From: Pseudomonas sp. GM74
GTDB lineage: Bacteria > Pseudomonadota > Gammaproteobacteria > Pseudomonadales > Pseudomonadaceae
NCBI RefSeq assembly: GCF_000282455.1
Contig: NZ_AKJG01000053.1
Span: forward strand, 1-52,921
Length of the DNA stretch: 52,921 bases
Reading direction: 5' to 3'
Shown: in pieces, positions 40,853 through 49,244 of the stretch
How positions within the stretch are numbered: position 1 is the stretch's first letter
Layout of the letters: every line of letters starts with the position of its first letter
The notes under the pieces: model-generated
Seen by the model: only the letters and a program-made list of their open reading frames with translations
The model's database searches: none
Told to the model about the DNA's origin: nothing
Program-made: the position numbers and the translations under genes

Positions 40853-42268
40853 TTATAGGTTGCCCGACATCAGGCCCGCCACGTTCTGCCGGCGACGATA
40901 AGCGGTATCGCGGTTCGCCAGCCAGTAGTACAGCGGTGTCGTGACGATCAAGCCCACCAGCCACGACAGATCCGCGCCATCGATATGCACCGCCACGGGG
41001 CCGGTGTAGATCGGCGTGTTCATGAACGGAATCTGCACCACAATGCCGATGGCGTAGGCCAGCAGCGCCTGCGGATTGAAGCGGCCATAGATGCCGCCGT
41101 CGACGCGGAAGATCGAGGCGATGTCGTAGTCACCCTTGTGGATCGCGTAGAAGTCGATGAGGTTGATCGCGGTCCACGGCACCAGCACCACCAACAACGC
41201 CAGCACCAGGTCGACGAAGTGCCCGATGAAATCCGCCGAGGCGCCGATGGCCGCCACGCAGCAACCGGCGAGGATGATCAGCGACAGCACCGCCCTGCTT
41301 TGCGCGGTCGGAATCCAGCGGTGGGCGAAGGTTTGCAGCAAGGTGATCACCGAGAGCACCGCGCCATACAGGTTCAGGGCGTTATGGCTGATCACGCTGA
41401 GCAGGAACAGCACCAGCATCAACGGGCCGATGGCACCGGTGGCGAGTTTCACCGCGTCCATGGTGTCCATGCCGACGGGCGTGGCCAGCACGGCGACCGC
41501 GCCGAACACGAAAGACAGGATCGAGCCCAGCGACGAACCCAGGTAGGTCGCCCAGAAGGTCGAGCTGACCTTGACGTCCTTGGGCAGGTAACGCGAGTAA
41601 TCGGACACGTACGGCGCGAACGCGATCTGCCACAGCGCTGCCAGCGACACCGTGGCCAGCCAGCCGGAAATGTTGAAACTGCCGCGGGTGAGGAAGTCAT
41701 CGGTCTGCACGTGGGTCAGGATGTAGCCGAAGCCCAGCACGATGCCCAGTCCCAGCACCCAGGTGCCGATGCGATTGAGCACGTGGATGAAACGGTAGCC
41801 AATGATGCCGATGATCCCCGAACCGAGGCCGCCGAGGACGATACCGACTGAAACCGGCACACTCTCGACCACGCCATGCAGCGACTTGCCGGCCAGGACG
41901 ATGTTGGAGGCGAAGAAGCCGATGTACATCACGCCGGCAATCACCACCACCAGCAACGCCCCCAGGGAACCGAACTGCGCGCGACTCTGGATCATCTGCG
42001 GAATGCCCATCTGCGGGCCTTGCGCCGAGTGCAGCGCCATCAGCACACCACCAACCAGGTGGCCGACGATGATCGCGACAATGCCCCAGACCAGGTTCAG
42101 GTGGAACAACTGCACGCCGAGCGCGCCGGTGACGATGGGCAACGGCGCGATATTGCCGCCGAACCACAGGGTGAACAGATCTTTGACCTTTCCGTGGCGA
42201 TCCTCAGGAGGGACGTACCCGATCGTGTGTTTCTCGATGAGCGGGGCGGATGAAGCGGTGGTGGACAT
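40853..42268 (-). CDS. NCS1-family nucleobase/vitamin-type permease
   Basis: 471 residues with 12 membrane helices. Family marks: PPEDRHGKVKDLFTLWFGGN (N-terminal signature), LHSAQGPQMGIPQMIQSRAQF (helix 3), APYVSDYSRYLPKD and PWTAINLIDFY. It resembles cytosine/purine permeases of the CodB group. Start 42268 by TTGGAG. It is probably served by its own promoter, because 630 bases of REP and duplicated sequence separate it from the upstream binding-protein gene. Substrate unknown; a nitrogen heterocycle is likely. Confidence 0.88.
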   Translation of the reverse strand: MSTTASSAPLIEKHTIGYVPPEDRHGKVKDLFTLWFGGNIAPLPIVTGALGVQLFHLNLVWGIVAIIVGHLVGGVLMALHSAQGPQMGIPQMIQSRAQFGSLGALLVVVIAGVMYIGFFASNIVLAGKSLHGVVESVPVSVGIVLGGLGSGIIGIIGYRFIHVLNRIGTWVLGLGIVLGFGYILTHVQTDDFLTRGSFNISGWLATVSLAALWQIAFAPYVSDYSRYLPKDVKVSSTFWATYLGSSLGSILSFVFGAVAVLATPVGMDTMDAVKLATGAIGPLMLVLFLLSVISHNALNLYGAVLSVITLLQTFAHRWIPTAQSRAVLSLIILAGCCVAAIGASADFIGHFVDLVLALLVVLVPWTAINLIDFYAIHKGDYDIASIFRVDGGIYGRFNPQALLAYAIGIVVQIPFMNTPIYTGPVAVHIDGADLSWLVGLIVTTPLYYWLANRDTAYRRRQNVAGLMSGNL

Positions 42269-42470
42269 GACGAACTCCAAGGCAAGGATGAGTACGTGTT
42301 CGTACTTCGGTGTGCGCAAACGGGACGGCGCATTTCTTGTTGGAGGCGATCATGGACAAAGAGCGCGGGGAGGAAAATTAGTTAATTTGTGCCTTTAAAC
42401 CTTAAAAAATATTGCGCAGTAATGGCCATTTATCAGCAGGAAAAACCAATAAAAATCCGAACAACGAAAT

Positions 42471-42563
42471 CCCTGTGGGAGCGGGCTTGCCCGCGATGGC
42501 GGTGGATCAGGCAACATTGATGTCGCATGTGCCGGCCTCATCGCGGGCAAGCCCGCTCCCACA
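42471..42563. repeat. REP pair upstream of the NCS1 permease gene
   Basis: CCCTGTGGGAGCGGGCTTGC and GCAAGCCCGCTCCCACA enclose a 50-base centre. It is the first of two REP pairs in the gene-free stretch 42269-42898. Confidence 0.88.
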
Positions 42564-42592
42564 TGGATTTGCGTCTTCACACGGTTTCTGTA

Positions 42593-42679
42593 TTACCGCA
42601 CAGCCCAGGCATTGAAGCGCTGATCCAGCTCTTCGCCATGGTCGACCCAGAACTCCGCATCAACCGCCCGGGCACCGTA
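42593..42679 (-). pseudogene. Duplicated 3' tail of the 42899 binding-protein gene
   Basis: The sequence 42565-42678 nearly repeats 42871-42984 (306 bases further right), including the last 28 codons and stop of the binding-protein gene and the 28 bases after it. Read leftward it encodes ARAVDAEFWVDHGEELDQRF and NAWAVR, against ARAVDAEFWVDHGEELEQRF and NAWAAR in the intact gene. It has no start or upstream coding part, so it is a remnant of a REP-bounded segment duplication. Confidence 0.8.
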
Positions 42680-42772
42680 AAAACAAAAACAAAGCACAAC
42701 ACACCACCACCCTTTCCCGACATTCGAAAGGGTAAACGGCAAATTTTTAGCCAATGAAGATTCCTGTGGGAG

Positions 42773-42872
42773 CGGGCTTGCCCGCGAAGAGGCCGGCACA
42801 AGCAACATTAATGTTGACTGGCCCACCGCCTTCGCGGGCAAGTCGGATCGCCGCACCGCCGCTCCCACAGGG
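42773..42872. repeat. REP pair between the gene fragment and the intact binding-protein gene
   Basis: CCTGTGGGAGCGGGCTTGCC on the left and GTCGGATCGCCGCACCGCCG on the right flank the GCCGGCACAAGCAACATTAA centre. The duplicated gene tails lie just to the right of this pair and of the 42471 pair, so REP sequence forms part of the duplicated unit. Confidence 0.85.
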
Positions 42873-42898
42873 ATTTGCGTCTTCACACGGTTTCTGTA

Positions 42899-43939
42899 TT
42901 ACCGCGCAGCCCAGGCGTTGAAGCGCTGTTCAAGCTCTTCGCCATGGTCGACCCAGAACTCTGCGTCCACGGCCCGTGCGCCGGCCAGGTTGGCCTCGGC
43001 GGTCGGGAGTTGCTCCTGCACGTCCTTGGGCAGCAGTGGCAAGGTCTGGCGATGCACCGGCCCGTAGGGGATGTTTTCCGAGAAGACTTTTTGCGTCTGC
43101 GGCTGGCTGGCAAACGCGATGAAGTTTTCCGCCAGTGCCTTGTTCGGTGTGCCTTTGACCACTGCCCAGTATTCCGGGTCGTACAGGCTTTGCGGCCAGA
43201 CGATGCTCAGCTTCATGCCTTCCTTCTGCGCCGAGGCAATCCGGCCGTTGTAGGCGGCGCTCATCACCACATCCCCGGCCACCAGCCATTGCGCCGGTTG
43301 CGCGCCCGCCTCCCACCACTGGATGTTCGGCTTGATCTGGTCGAGCTTGGCAAAGGCCCGCGTCACGCCTTGCGGGGTTTTCAAGACCTTGTACACGTCG
43401 TCCGCCTTGACACCGTCGGCGAGCAACGCGATTTCCAGGGTGTACTTGGCACTCTTGCGCAGGCCGCGCTTGCCCGGGAAGTCCGCGACGTTCCAGAAGT
43501 CCGCCCAGGACTGCGGCGCCTTGGTCTGTTTGCTCTGGTCGTAGGCCATGACCATCGACCAGACGTAAGTGGCCACCCCGCACTCGGTCAACGCACCGGG
43601 CACAAAGTTTGCCGAGTCACCGAAGCGCCCGGCGTCGAGCTTCTCGAACAGACCCTCCTCGCAGCCGCGCAACAACTCGGGGCTTTCGACTTCCACCACG
43701 TCCCAGCTGGTGTGACCGGCCGAGACCATGGCCTTGATCTTCGACAACTCGCCGTTGTACTCACCGGCGATGATGTTGCCCGCGCCGCTGGCGTTGAACG
43801 GCTGAAAATAGGCCTTATCCTGGGCCTGTTTGGTAGCACCACCGAAGGAAATCACGGTGAGGTCCTGGGGGGCCGCCCACACACTGGCACTCAACAACGC
43901 CAGGGCAAACGGAACACTGCAACGCAAGGATCTGGACAT
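42899..43939 (-). CDS. Orphan ABC substrate-binding protein, PotD/PotF-like
   Basis: 346 residues. A signal peptide ends at SVWA (about 22), then QDLTVISFGGATKQAQDKAY, SWDVVEVESPELLRGCEEG, GVATYVWSMVMAYDQSK, VADFPGKRGLRKS and NPE-like YDPEYWAVVKGTPNK. This matches extracellular solute-binding family 1 receptors for polyamine-like compounds. No permease or ATPase genes adjoin it; it may work with a remote or the 31446-34181 transporter. GAGGAAG precedes the start. It follows the ArgE-like gene by 35 bases. Confidence 0.88.
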   Translation of the reverse strand: MSRSLRCSVPFALALLSASVWAAPQDLTVISFGGATKQAQDKAYFQPFNASGAGNIIAGEYNGELSKIKAMVSAGHTSWDVVEVESPELLRGCEEGLFEKLDAGRFGDSANFVPGALTECGVATYVWSMVMAYDQSKQTKAPQSWADFWNVADFPGKRGLRKSAKYTLEIALLADGVKADDVYKVLKTPQGVTRAFAKLDQIKPNIQWWEAGAQPAQWLVAGDVVMSAAYNGRIASAQKEGMKLSIVWPQSLYDPEYWAVVKGTPNKALAENFIAFASQPQTQKVFSENIPYGPVHRQTLPLLPKDVQEQLPTAEANLAGARAVDAEFWVDHGEELEQRFNAWAAR

Positions 43940-43974
43940 GGATCACTTCCTCGGGGCTGGTCGGCCCGTTGTTG

Positions 43975-45144
43975 TTATGGGTGTTCGGATTCACTCAAGT
44001 AAGCCGCCAGGCGATCCATCAGGCGGTCACAGGCCGCCATCTGATCGACGCTGACAAATTCATCGGGCTTGTGCCCCTGGTCCATGCTGCCGGGACCGCA
44101 GACCACGGTCGCAATCCCGGCCTGATTGAACAGCCCGCCTTCGGTGCCAAAGGCCACGGTGCCGAAATCATCGCTGCCGCACAGCTCGGCAATCAGCCGG
44201 GCTGCGGCGCTGTCGGCGGGTGTCGCCAGGCCCGGATAGGCCGAGATTTTTTCAAAGCGGATGGCGGTATCGGTGTCCACGGCCTGCATGGCCGGCAGCA
44301 ACGTCTGCTCGGCGTAATCCTGCAGTTCGTCGACGACCACTTGCGGGGCGAAGTCGGGCAAGGCGCGGATCTCGAAATCGAAACGGCAGTCCGCTGGCAC
44401 GATGTTCAGCGCCGTACCGCCCTGGATTACGCCGACCTGCACGGTCGAGAACGCCGGATCGAAGCGTTTGTCGTGCAATGGCGGCCGGGCCAGGGTGGCG
44501 CCGATGTCGCCCAGCCGACCGATCAGGCGCGCGGCCTGCTCGATGGCATTGACCCCATAAGGCGCGTAGGCCGAATGACAGGCGGCGCCACGTACATGGC
44601 AACGCATCGCCAGTTTGCCCTTGTGGCCGAGCACCGGCTTGAGTTCGGTCGGCTCGCCGATCAGGCACAACACCGGTGCCGGGATGCGTTGGGGCAGTAC
44701 TTCCAGCAAGCCGCGCACGCCAAGGCAGCCGACCTCTTCGTCATAGGAAAACGCCAAATGCACCGGGCGCTTCAAAGGGCTGGCGAGAAACACCGGCACG
44801 GCCGCCAGCACCGAGGCCAGATAGCCTTTCATGTCCGCGGTGCCGCGACCGTAAAGCTTGCCGCCCGCCTCGCTCAGGCTGAACGGTTCGACCGTCCAGG
44901 CCTGGCCGTCCACCGGCACCACGTCGGTGTGACCGGACAGCACGATGCCGCCGGCCACGCTCGGGCCGACCGTGGCCAACAGATTGGCCTTGGTCCGCTC
45001 GGCGTTGTAGATCAGTTCGCACGCCACGCCCAGTCCGTGCAGGTAGTCACGCACGAACTCGATCAGCTCAAGGTTCGAATCGCGGCTGACCGTGGCGAAC
45101 CCGATCAACCGCGCGAGCATGGCGCGGCTGCGCAACTCACTCAT
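43975..45144 (-). CDS. ArgE/DapE-type N-acyl amino acid deacylase (M20 peptidase family)
   Basis: 389 residues; hydrolyses an N-acyl amino acid such as N-acetylornithine. Metal and catalytic motifs: SGHTDVVPVDGQ, YGRGTADMKG, FSYDEEVGC, GEPTELKP and the last His in GPGSMDQGHKPDE; dimerisation insert around HVRGAACHSAYAPYG. Start 45144 has GGAG nine bases upstream and overlaps the DUF1028 stop by eight bases. The housekeeping argE is normally elsewhere in Pseudomonas, so this catabolic-operon copy may act on another acylated amine or amino acid. Confidence 0.88.
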   Translation of the reverse strand: MSELRSRAMLARLIGFATVSRDSNLELIEFVRDYLHGLGVACELIYNAERTKANLLATVGPSVAGGIVLSGHTDVVPVDGQAWTVEPFSLSEAGGKLYGRGTADMKGYLASVLAAVPVFLASPLKRPVHLAFSYDEEVGCLGVRGLLEVLPQRIPAPVLCLIGEPTELKPVLGHKGKLAMRCHVRGAACHSAYAPYGVNAIEQAARLIGRLGDIGATLARPPLHDKRFDPAFSTVQVGVIQGGTALNIVPADCRFDFEIRALPDFAPQVVVDELQDYAEQTLLPAMQAVDTDTAIRFEKISAYPGLATPADSAAARLIAELCGSDDFGTVAFGTEGGLFNQAGIATVVCGPGSMDQGHKPDEFVSVDQMAACDRLMDRLAAYLSESEHP

Positions 45145-45811
45145 CACCGGGCACTCCATAGGCGGGGGCCAGGGTCGGATTGAGGGCGCGGGTCAGGTAG
45201 TCCTGCAATTGCGGCTCGTAGGCCGTCCACAGTTTGCCCAGCTCGCCAATCGGGTTTTCATCGGCCCAATCCACCCGCAGGTCGACAATCGGCCAGGTCA
45301 GGTCACCGACCACCGACAACGCAGCCGAGTGCACCGCGCCCGCTTCGCCGCCGGCGTCCTGCCCGGCCTGCAAGGCGTTCATCAGGCGGGTGGCGAGGCA
45401 GCCTTCGCTGTTTTCGAAGGCCGCGACCATCGCCTCGATCACCCCACTGTTGGCCAGCAGGTTGCCGGCCGCCACGCATTGGTCACCGGCCACAGAGTTA
45501 TTGATGCCCAGGGCATGGTTGCCGCTGAACACCGCCGTACGCCCGTGGGCATCGACGACCGCCACCTGCCGATACTGGCTGTAGCCATTGCGGGTCAATG
45601 AGTGGTCCAGCGCCTGGGGCGGCGCCGAGCCGCCTGCCAGTTCATCGAGGATCTGCGGGCCGAGGGCCGGCAGCGTGATGTTCTGGCTCGACACCGCGCC
45701 GACCCCGGCACGCAGCCAGGGGCAGCGCGCACCGACGGCGATGCTCGAAGAACTGATGGCAATGCCCAACTGGCCAGTCTCGGCGCAGCGACCCACGATG
45801 GAAAAAGTCAT
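45137..45811 (-). CDS. DUF1028 family protein (Ntn-hydrolase-like)
   Basis: 224 residues with the family marks MTFSIVGRCAETGQLGIAIS, VGARCPW, VGAVSSQN and QVAVVDAHGRTAVFSG. The fold is related to N-terminal-nucleophile hydrolases. Function is unproven, but the family commonly sits in amidohydrolase and amino-compound catabolic operons, as here. It starts 10 bases after the RidA stop and overlaps the deacylase gene. Confidence 0.88.
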   Translation of the reverse strand: MTFSIVGRCAETGQLGIAISSSSIAVGARCPWLRAGVGAVSSQNITLPALGPQILDELAGGSAPPQALDHSLTRNGYSQYRQVAVVDAHGRTAVFSGNHALGINNSVAGDQCVAAGNLLANSGVIEAMVAAFENSEGCLATRLMNALQAGQDAGGEAGAVHSAALSVVGDLTWPIVDLRVDWADENPIGELGKLWTAYEPQLQDYLTRALNPTLAPAYGVPGDE

Positions 45812-45821
45812 GGCGAATTCC

Positions 45822-46232
45822 TTATTCAGGGATGACAGCGATCACGTCGATTTCCATCAGCCACTGCGGCTGGCCGAGGGCACTGACCACCAGCCCGGTG
45901 GAAATCGGGAACACACCCTTGAGCCACTTGCCGACTTCCTGGTACACCGGCTCGCGATAGCGCGGGTCGATCAGGTAGGTGGTGGTCTTGACGATGTGGC
46001 TCAGGTCGCTGCCCGCCTCTTCAAGCAATTGCTTGACGTTGCGCATGGCCTGTTCGGCCTGGGCGCGCGGATCACCGAGGCCCACCAGTTGGCCGTTGAA
46101 ATCGGTGCCGACCTGGCCACGGACATACACGGTATTGCCGGCGCGCACGGCCTGGCACAGATCGTTGTCCAGCGTCTGGTTCGGGTAGGTGTCTTTGGTA
46201 TTGAACATGCGGATGCGGGTATGAGTAGGCAT
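45822..46232 (-). CDS. RidA-family enamine/imine deaminase
   Basis: 136 residues of the YjgF/RidA fold: VYVRGQVGTDFNGQLVG, AQAEQAMRNVKQLLEEAGS, DLSHIVKTTTYLID and the C-terminal MEIDVIAVI. The invariant Arg of active RidA (about residue 105-110 in ARVxLP) is not obvious here: the segment reads PISTGLVVSALGQPQ, so it belongs to another Rid subgroup or lacks deaminase activity. Its start overlaps the monooxygenase stop by one base. Confidence 0.86.
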   Translation of the reverse strand: MPTHTRIRMFNTKDTYPNQTLDNDLCQAVRAGNTVYVRGQVGTDFNGQLVGLGDPRAQAEQAMRNVKQLLEEAGSDLSHIVKTTTYLIDPRYREPVYQEVGKWLKGVFPISTGLVVSALGQPQWLMEIDVIAVIPE

Positions 46233-47593
46233 TAACGAACTCCCATGAGGCTGGCTTTCTGAACAGGTGCGCGGACGGCGTCGGCTTGACGCTGGGTCGC
46301 ATCCCGATAGTTGAAATAGGTGTGCTGTTTAACGATGTGATCGGCGATGTGCTTGGCGTCGTGCCAAACGCCCCAGATGAACGCGGAGCCACGACGGGAC
46401 TGCCACGGCAACCCGACGAAATACACACCGGGCTCGGCCGACACGCCGCGCTGGTGCTGTGGTTTGCCGTTTTCCTTGAAGGCATCGACCTTCAGCCAGC
46501 TGTAGTCGGTGGAGTAACCGGTGGCCCAGATGATCGTGGTGACGCCGGCCTTGAGCAGGTCCAGTTCCAGGATTGGATTTGTCACGCAATCCGGGTCCGC
46601 CAGCATGGCCCGGGCTTCGGGTTCCAGCGGCAGGTCCAGGCCGTTGCGCTCGATATAGGCGTCGGCCTTGTCGAGCAGCGCGAGGTAGTTTTCATCGCCA
46701 CGGCGGATGTTGTCGGCGAGGTTGTCTTCAAAACTGACCACGGTGCCATTGAACGATTGAGTCAGGCCGACCAGGGTCATGCCCTGATGCGCCAGGCGAC
46801 GGAAGTCCACGGTGTGGCCGCCACGGGCACCGCTCACGGCGATGGTCACGTGTTCCTTGCCCGGTTGCATGGCCTCGGCATCCCACTCGCCCAGCACCCC
46901 CAGCCACCAGCAGAAATCGCGGTTGCGATAGGCACGGGGTGGACGATCGTGGGCGCCGACCGAGAGGTAGACCTGCTTGCCGGAACGTTGCAGTTCATCG
47001 GCGATCTGCACGCCCGACGACCCGGCGCCCACCACCAGCACCGCGCCTTCGGCCAGTTGCTGCGGGTTGTAGTACTGGGCGGAGTGAATCTGGGTGATGC
47101 CGGCGATTTCGGGGGCAATCGGTGGAATGGCCGGACGCTGGAACGGACCGGTGGCGACCACCACATGCCGAGCCTCGATCACGCCATCGGAGGTTTCAAC
47201 GGTGAAACCGGGACGGTCGGAATTGCGTTCGACTTTCTTCACGTCCACGCCGGTGCGGATCGGCGCGTTGAACTTGCGGGCGTAGGCTTCGAAGTACTCG
47301 GCCACCTGCTCTTTGCCGGCGAAGGCGTCCGGGTCCAGGCCGTCGAATTCCAGGCCCGGGAAGCGGTCGTGCCAGGCAGGACCGTTGGCCACCAGCGAAT
47401 CCCAGCGACCGGTGCGCCAGGCTTCGGCGATACGATTGCGCTCCACAACGAGGTGAGGCACACCGAGTTTGCTCAGGTGTTCACTCATGGCCACGCCGGC
47501 CTGGCCGGCGCCAACAACAAGCGTATCAATTTCGGTTTTATCAACTGTCATGGCTGTGCACTTCTGAAAGGTGGTTTGATTCAGGTCGGTCAT
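46232..47593 (-). CDS. Flavin-containing monooxygenase
   Basis: 453 residues. FAD fold DTLVVGAGQAGVAMSEHLS (about 23-40), VVERNRIAEAWRTGRWDSL, ATGPFQRP, NADPH fold VLVVGAGSSGVQIADEL, and IIWATGYSTDYSWL. Such enzymes oxygenate an amine N or S atom, or act as Baeyer-Villiger type enzymes. Start 47593 has GAGGCGG; a start 14 codons later (47551) also fits. It is the first gene of the leftward operon with RidA, DUF1028, ArgE-like and binding protein, suggesting oxidation of an amine or N-acyl substrate. Confidence 0.9.
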   Translation of the reverse strand: MTDLNQTTFQKCTAMTVDKTEIDTLVVGAGQAGVAMSEHLSKLGVPHLVVERNRIAEAWRTGRWDSLVANGPAWHDRFPGLEFDGLDPDAFAGKEQVAEYFEAYARKFNAPIRTGVDVKKVERNSDRPGFTVETSDGVIEARHVVVATGPFQRPAIPPIAPEIAGITQIHSAQYYNPQQLAEGAVLVVGAGSSGVQIADELQRSGKQVYLSVGAHDRPPRAYRNRDFCWWLGVLGEWDAEAMQPGKEHVTIAVSGARGGHTVDFRRLAHQGMTLVGLTQSFNGTVVSFEDNLADNIRRGDENYLALLDKADAYIERNGLDLPLEPEARAMLADPDCVTNPILELDLLKAGVTTIIWATGYSTDYSWLKVDAFKENGKPQHQRGVSAEPGVYFVGLPWQSRRGSAFIWGVWHDAKHIADHIVKQHTYFNYRDATQRQADAVRAPVQKASLMGVR

Positions 47594-47867
47594 GGCTGCC
47601 GCCTCGATTCTGATCACTGTTGTTCTTCTGCTGCGGCTATCGGTATCAGGGTGTTGGCCGCATTCTGTTCGGAGCCGGGAAATAGCGAAATTATGTTTTT
47701 TGTGGTTGCTGGCGAGGAAAAAGCGTCGAGGTGACCGGCTGGCCGCGCAAGGTTGCGGTCGACCCGATCCCGGCCTATGGTCCAAGCGATGCATTGCCCG
47801 CGACCGGCGCGAAGACCCGGCGCGGATTGCTGTCCATCCAGTGCGGATTCACGCAAGGAGTGATGAC

Positions 47868-49244
47868 ATGCCCGACAATTCCCGTCCTGCCGTACTCGAA
47901 CTGATTGGCAATACCCCGCTGGTACGCGTCAGCCGGTTCGATACCGGTCCCTGCACGCTGTTTCTCAAACTCGAATCACAGAACCCCGGTGGTTCGATCA
48001 AGGACCGCATCGGTCTGGCCATGATCGACACCGCCGAACGCGATGGCCGCCTCAGGCCCGGCGGCACCATCGTCGAAGCCACCGCCGGCAACACTGGCCT
48101 GGGCCTGGCCCTGGTCGGCCGCGCCAAGGGCTACCGGGTGGTGCTGGTGGTGCCGGACAAGATGTCCACCGAGAAGGTCTTGCACCTCAAGGCCATGGGC
48201 GCCGAGGTGCACATCACCCGCTCCGACGTCGGCAAGGGCCATCCCGAGTACTACCAGGACGTCGCCGCGCGGCTGGCGGCGGAAATTCCCGATGCGTTCT
48301 TCGCCGACCAGTTCAACAACCCGGCCAACCCTCTGGCCCACGAATGCAGCACCGCGCCGGAGATCTGGGCACAAACCCAGCATGATGTGGATGCCATCGT
48401 CGTCGGCGTCGGATCGGCCGGCACCCTCACCGGCCTGACCCGTTTCTTCAAACGCGTACAGCCGGACCTGGAAATGGTCCTGGCCGACCCGGTCGGTTCG
48501 GTGATGGCTGAATACAGCCGAGGTGCCCCCCTCCCCACCCCCGGTTCCTGGGCGGTGGAAGGCATCGGCGAAGACTTCATCCCGTCGATTGCCGACCTGT
48601 CCAGCGTGCGCCACGCCTATTCGATCAGCGACGAAGAAAGCTTTGATCACGCCCGCCAGTTGCTGCGCGCCGAAGGCATTCTCGGCGGCTCGTCGACCGG
48701 TACCTTGCTGGCGGCGGCGTTGCGTTACTGCCGCGAACAGACCCAGCCGAAACGGGTGGTGAGCTTCGTCTGCGATACCGGTACGCGTTACCTGTCGAAG
48801 GTCTACAACGACCAGTGGATGAACGATCAGGGCCTGCTGCAACGCAAGCACTACGGCGACCTGCGCGACCTGATCGCGCGGCGTTTCGAGGATGGCCGGG
48901 TGATCAGCGTCGGCCCCGACGACACCCTGCTCACCGCGTTCCAGCGCATGCGCCTGGCGGACGTGTCGCAATTGCCGGTGCTGGTGAACGGTAAACAACT
49001 GGTCGGCGTGATCGACGAGTCTGACATCCTGCTGGGGGTGCATGAGGACGTTGCGCACTTCCGTAAAACCGTGGCCAGCGCCATGACCGACAAACTGCAG
49101 ACCCTGTCCCCCGCTGCCACCCTGGCGGAACTGGAGGCAGAGCTGGGCCGTGGGCTGGTGGCGATCATCCAGGATGCTTCGGGTTTCCACGGCCTGATTA
49201 CCCGAACCGACATGCTCAACCATTTGCGGAGATCCCTGCCATGA
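47868..49244 (+). CDS. Cystathionine beta-synthase with CBS domain pair
   Basis: 458 residues; joins serine and homocysteine to cystathionine. PLP Lys about 45 in NPGGSIKDRIGLAM, then EATAGNTGLGLALV, GVGSAGTLTG and GGSSTGTLLAAAL; C-terminal CBS motifs about 335-455 (VGPDDTLLTAFQRMRLADVS and LSPAATLAELEAELGRG). AAGGAG precedes the ATG at 47868; the open frame begins further upstream without support. It overlaps the lyase gene as ATGA. The gap 47594-47867 to the divergent monooxygenase holds both promoters; no clear boxes seen. Confidence 0.93.
   Translation: MPDNSRPAVLELIGNTPLVRVSRFDTGPCTLFLKLESQNPGGSIKDRIGLAMIDTAERDGRLRPGGTIVEATAGNTGLGLALVGRAKGYRVVLVVPDKMSTEKVLHLKAMGAEVHITRSDVGKGHPEYYQDVAARLAAEIPDAFFADQFNNPANPLAHECSTAPEIWAQTQHDVDAIVVGVGSAGTLTGLTRFFKRVQPDLEMVLADPVGSVMAEYSRGAPLPTPGSWAVEGIGEDFIPSIADLSSVRHAYSISDEESFDHARQLLRAEGILGGSSTGTLLAAALRYCREQTQPKRVVSFVCDTGTRYLSKVYNDQWMNDQGLLQRKHYGDLRDLIARRFEDGRVISVGPDDTLLTAFQRMRLADVSQLPVLVNGKQLVGVIDESDILLGVHEDVAHFRKTVASAMTDKLQTLSPAATLAELEAELGRGLVAIIQDASGFHGLITRTDMLNHLRRSLP

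Noticed and set aside
46286..47734. 482-codon plus-strand frame opposite the flavin monooxygenase
   Set aside because: Shadow of a gene with clear FAD and NADPH folds; no independent support.
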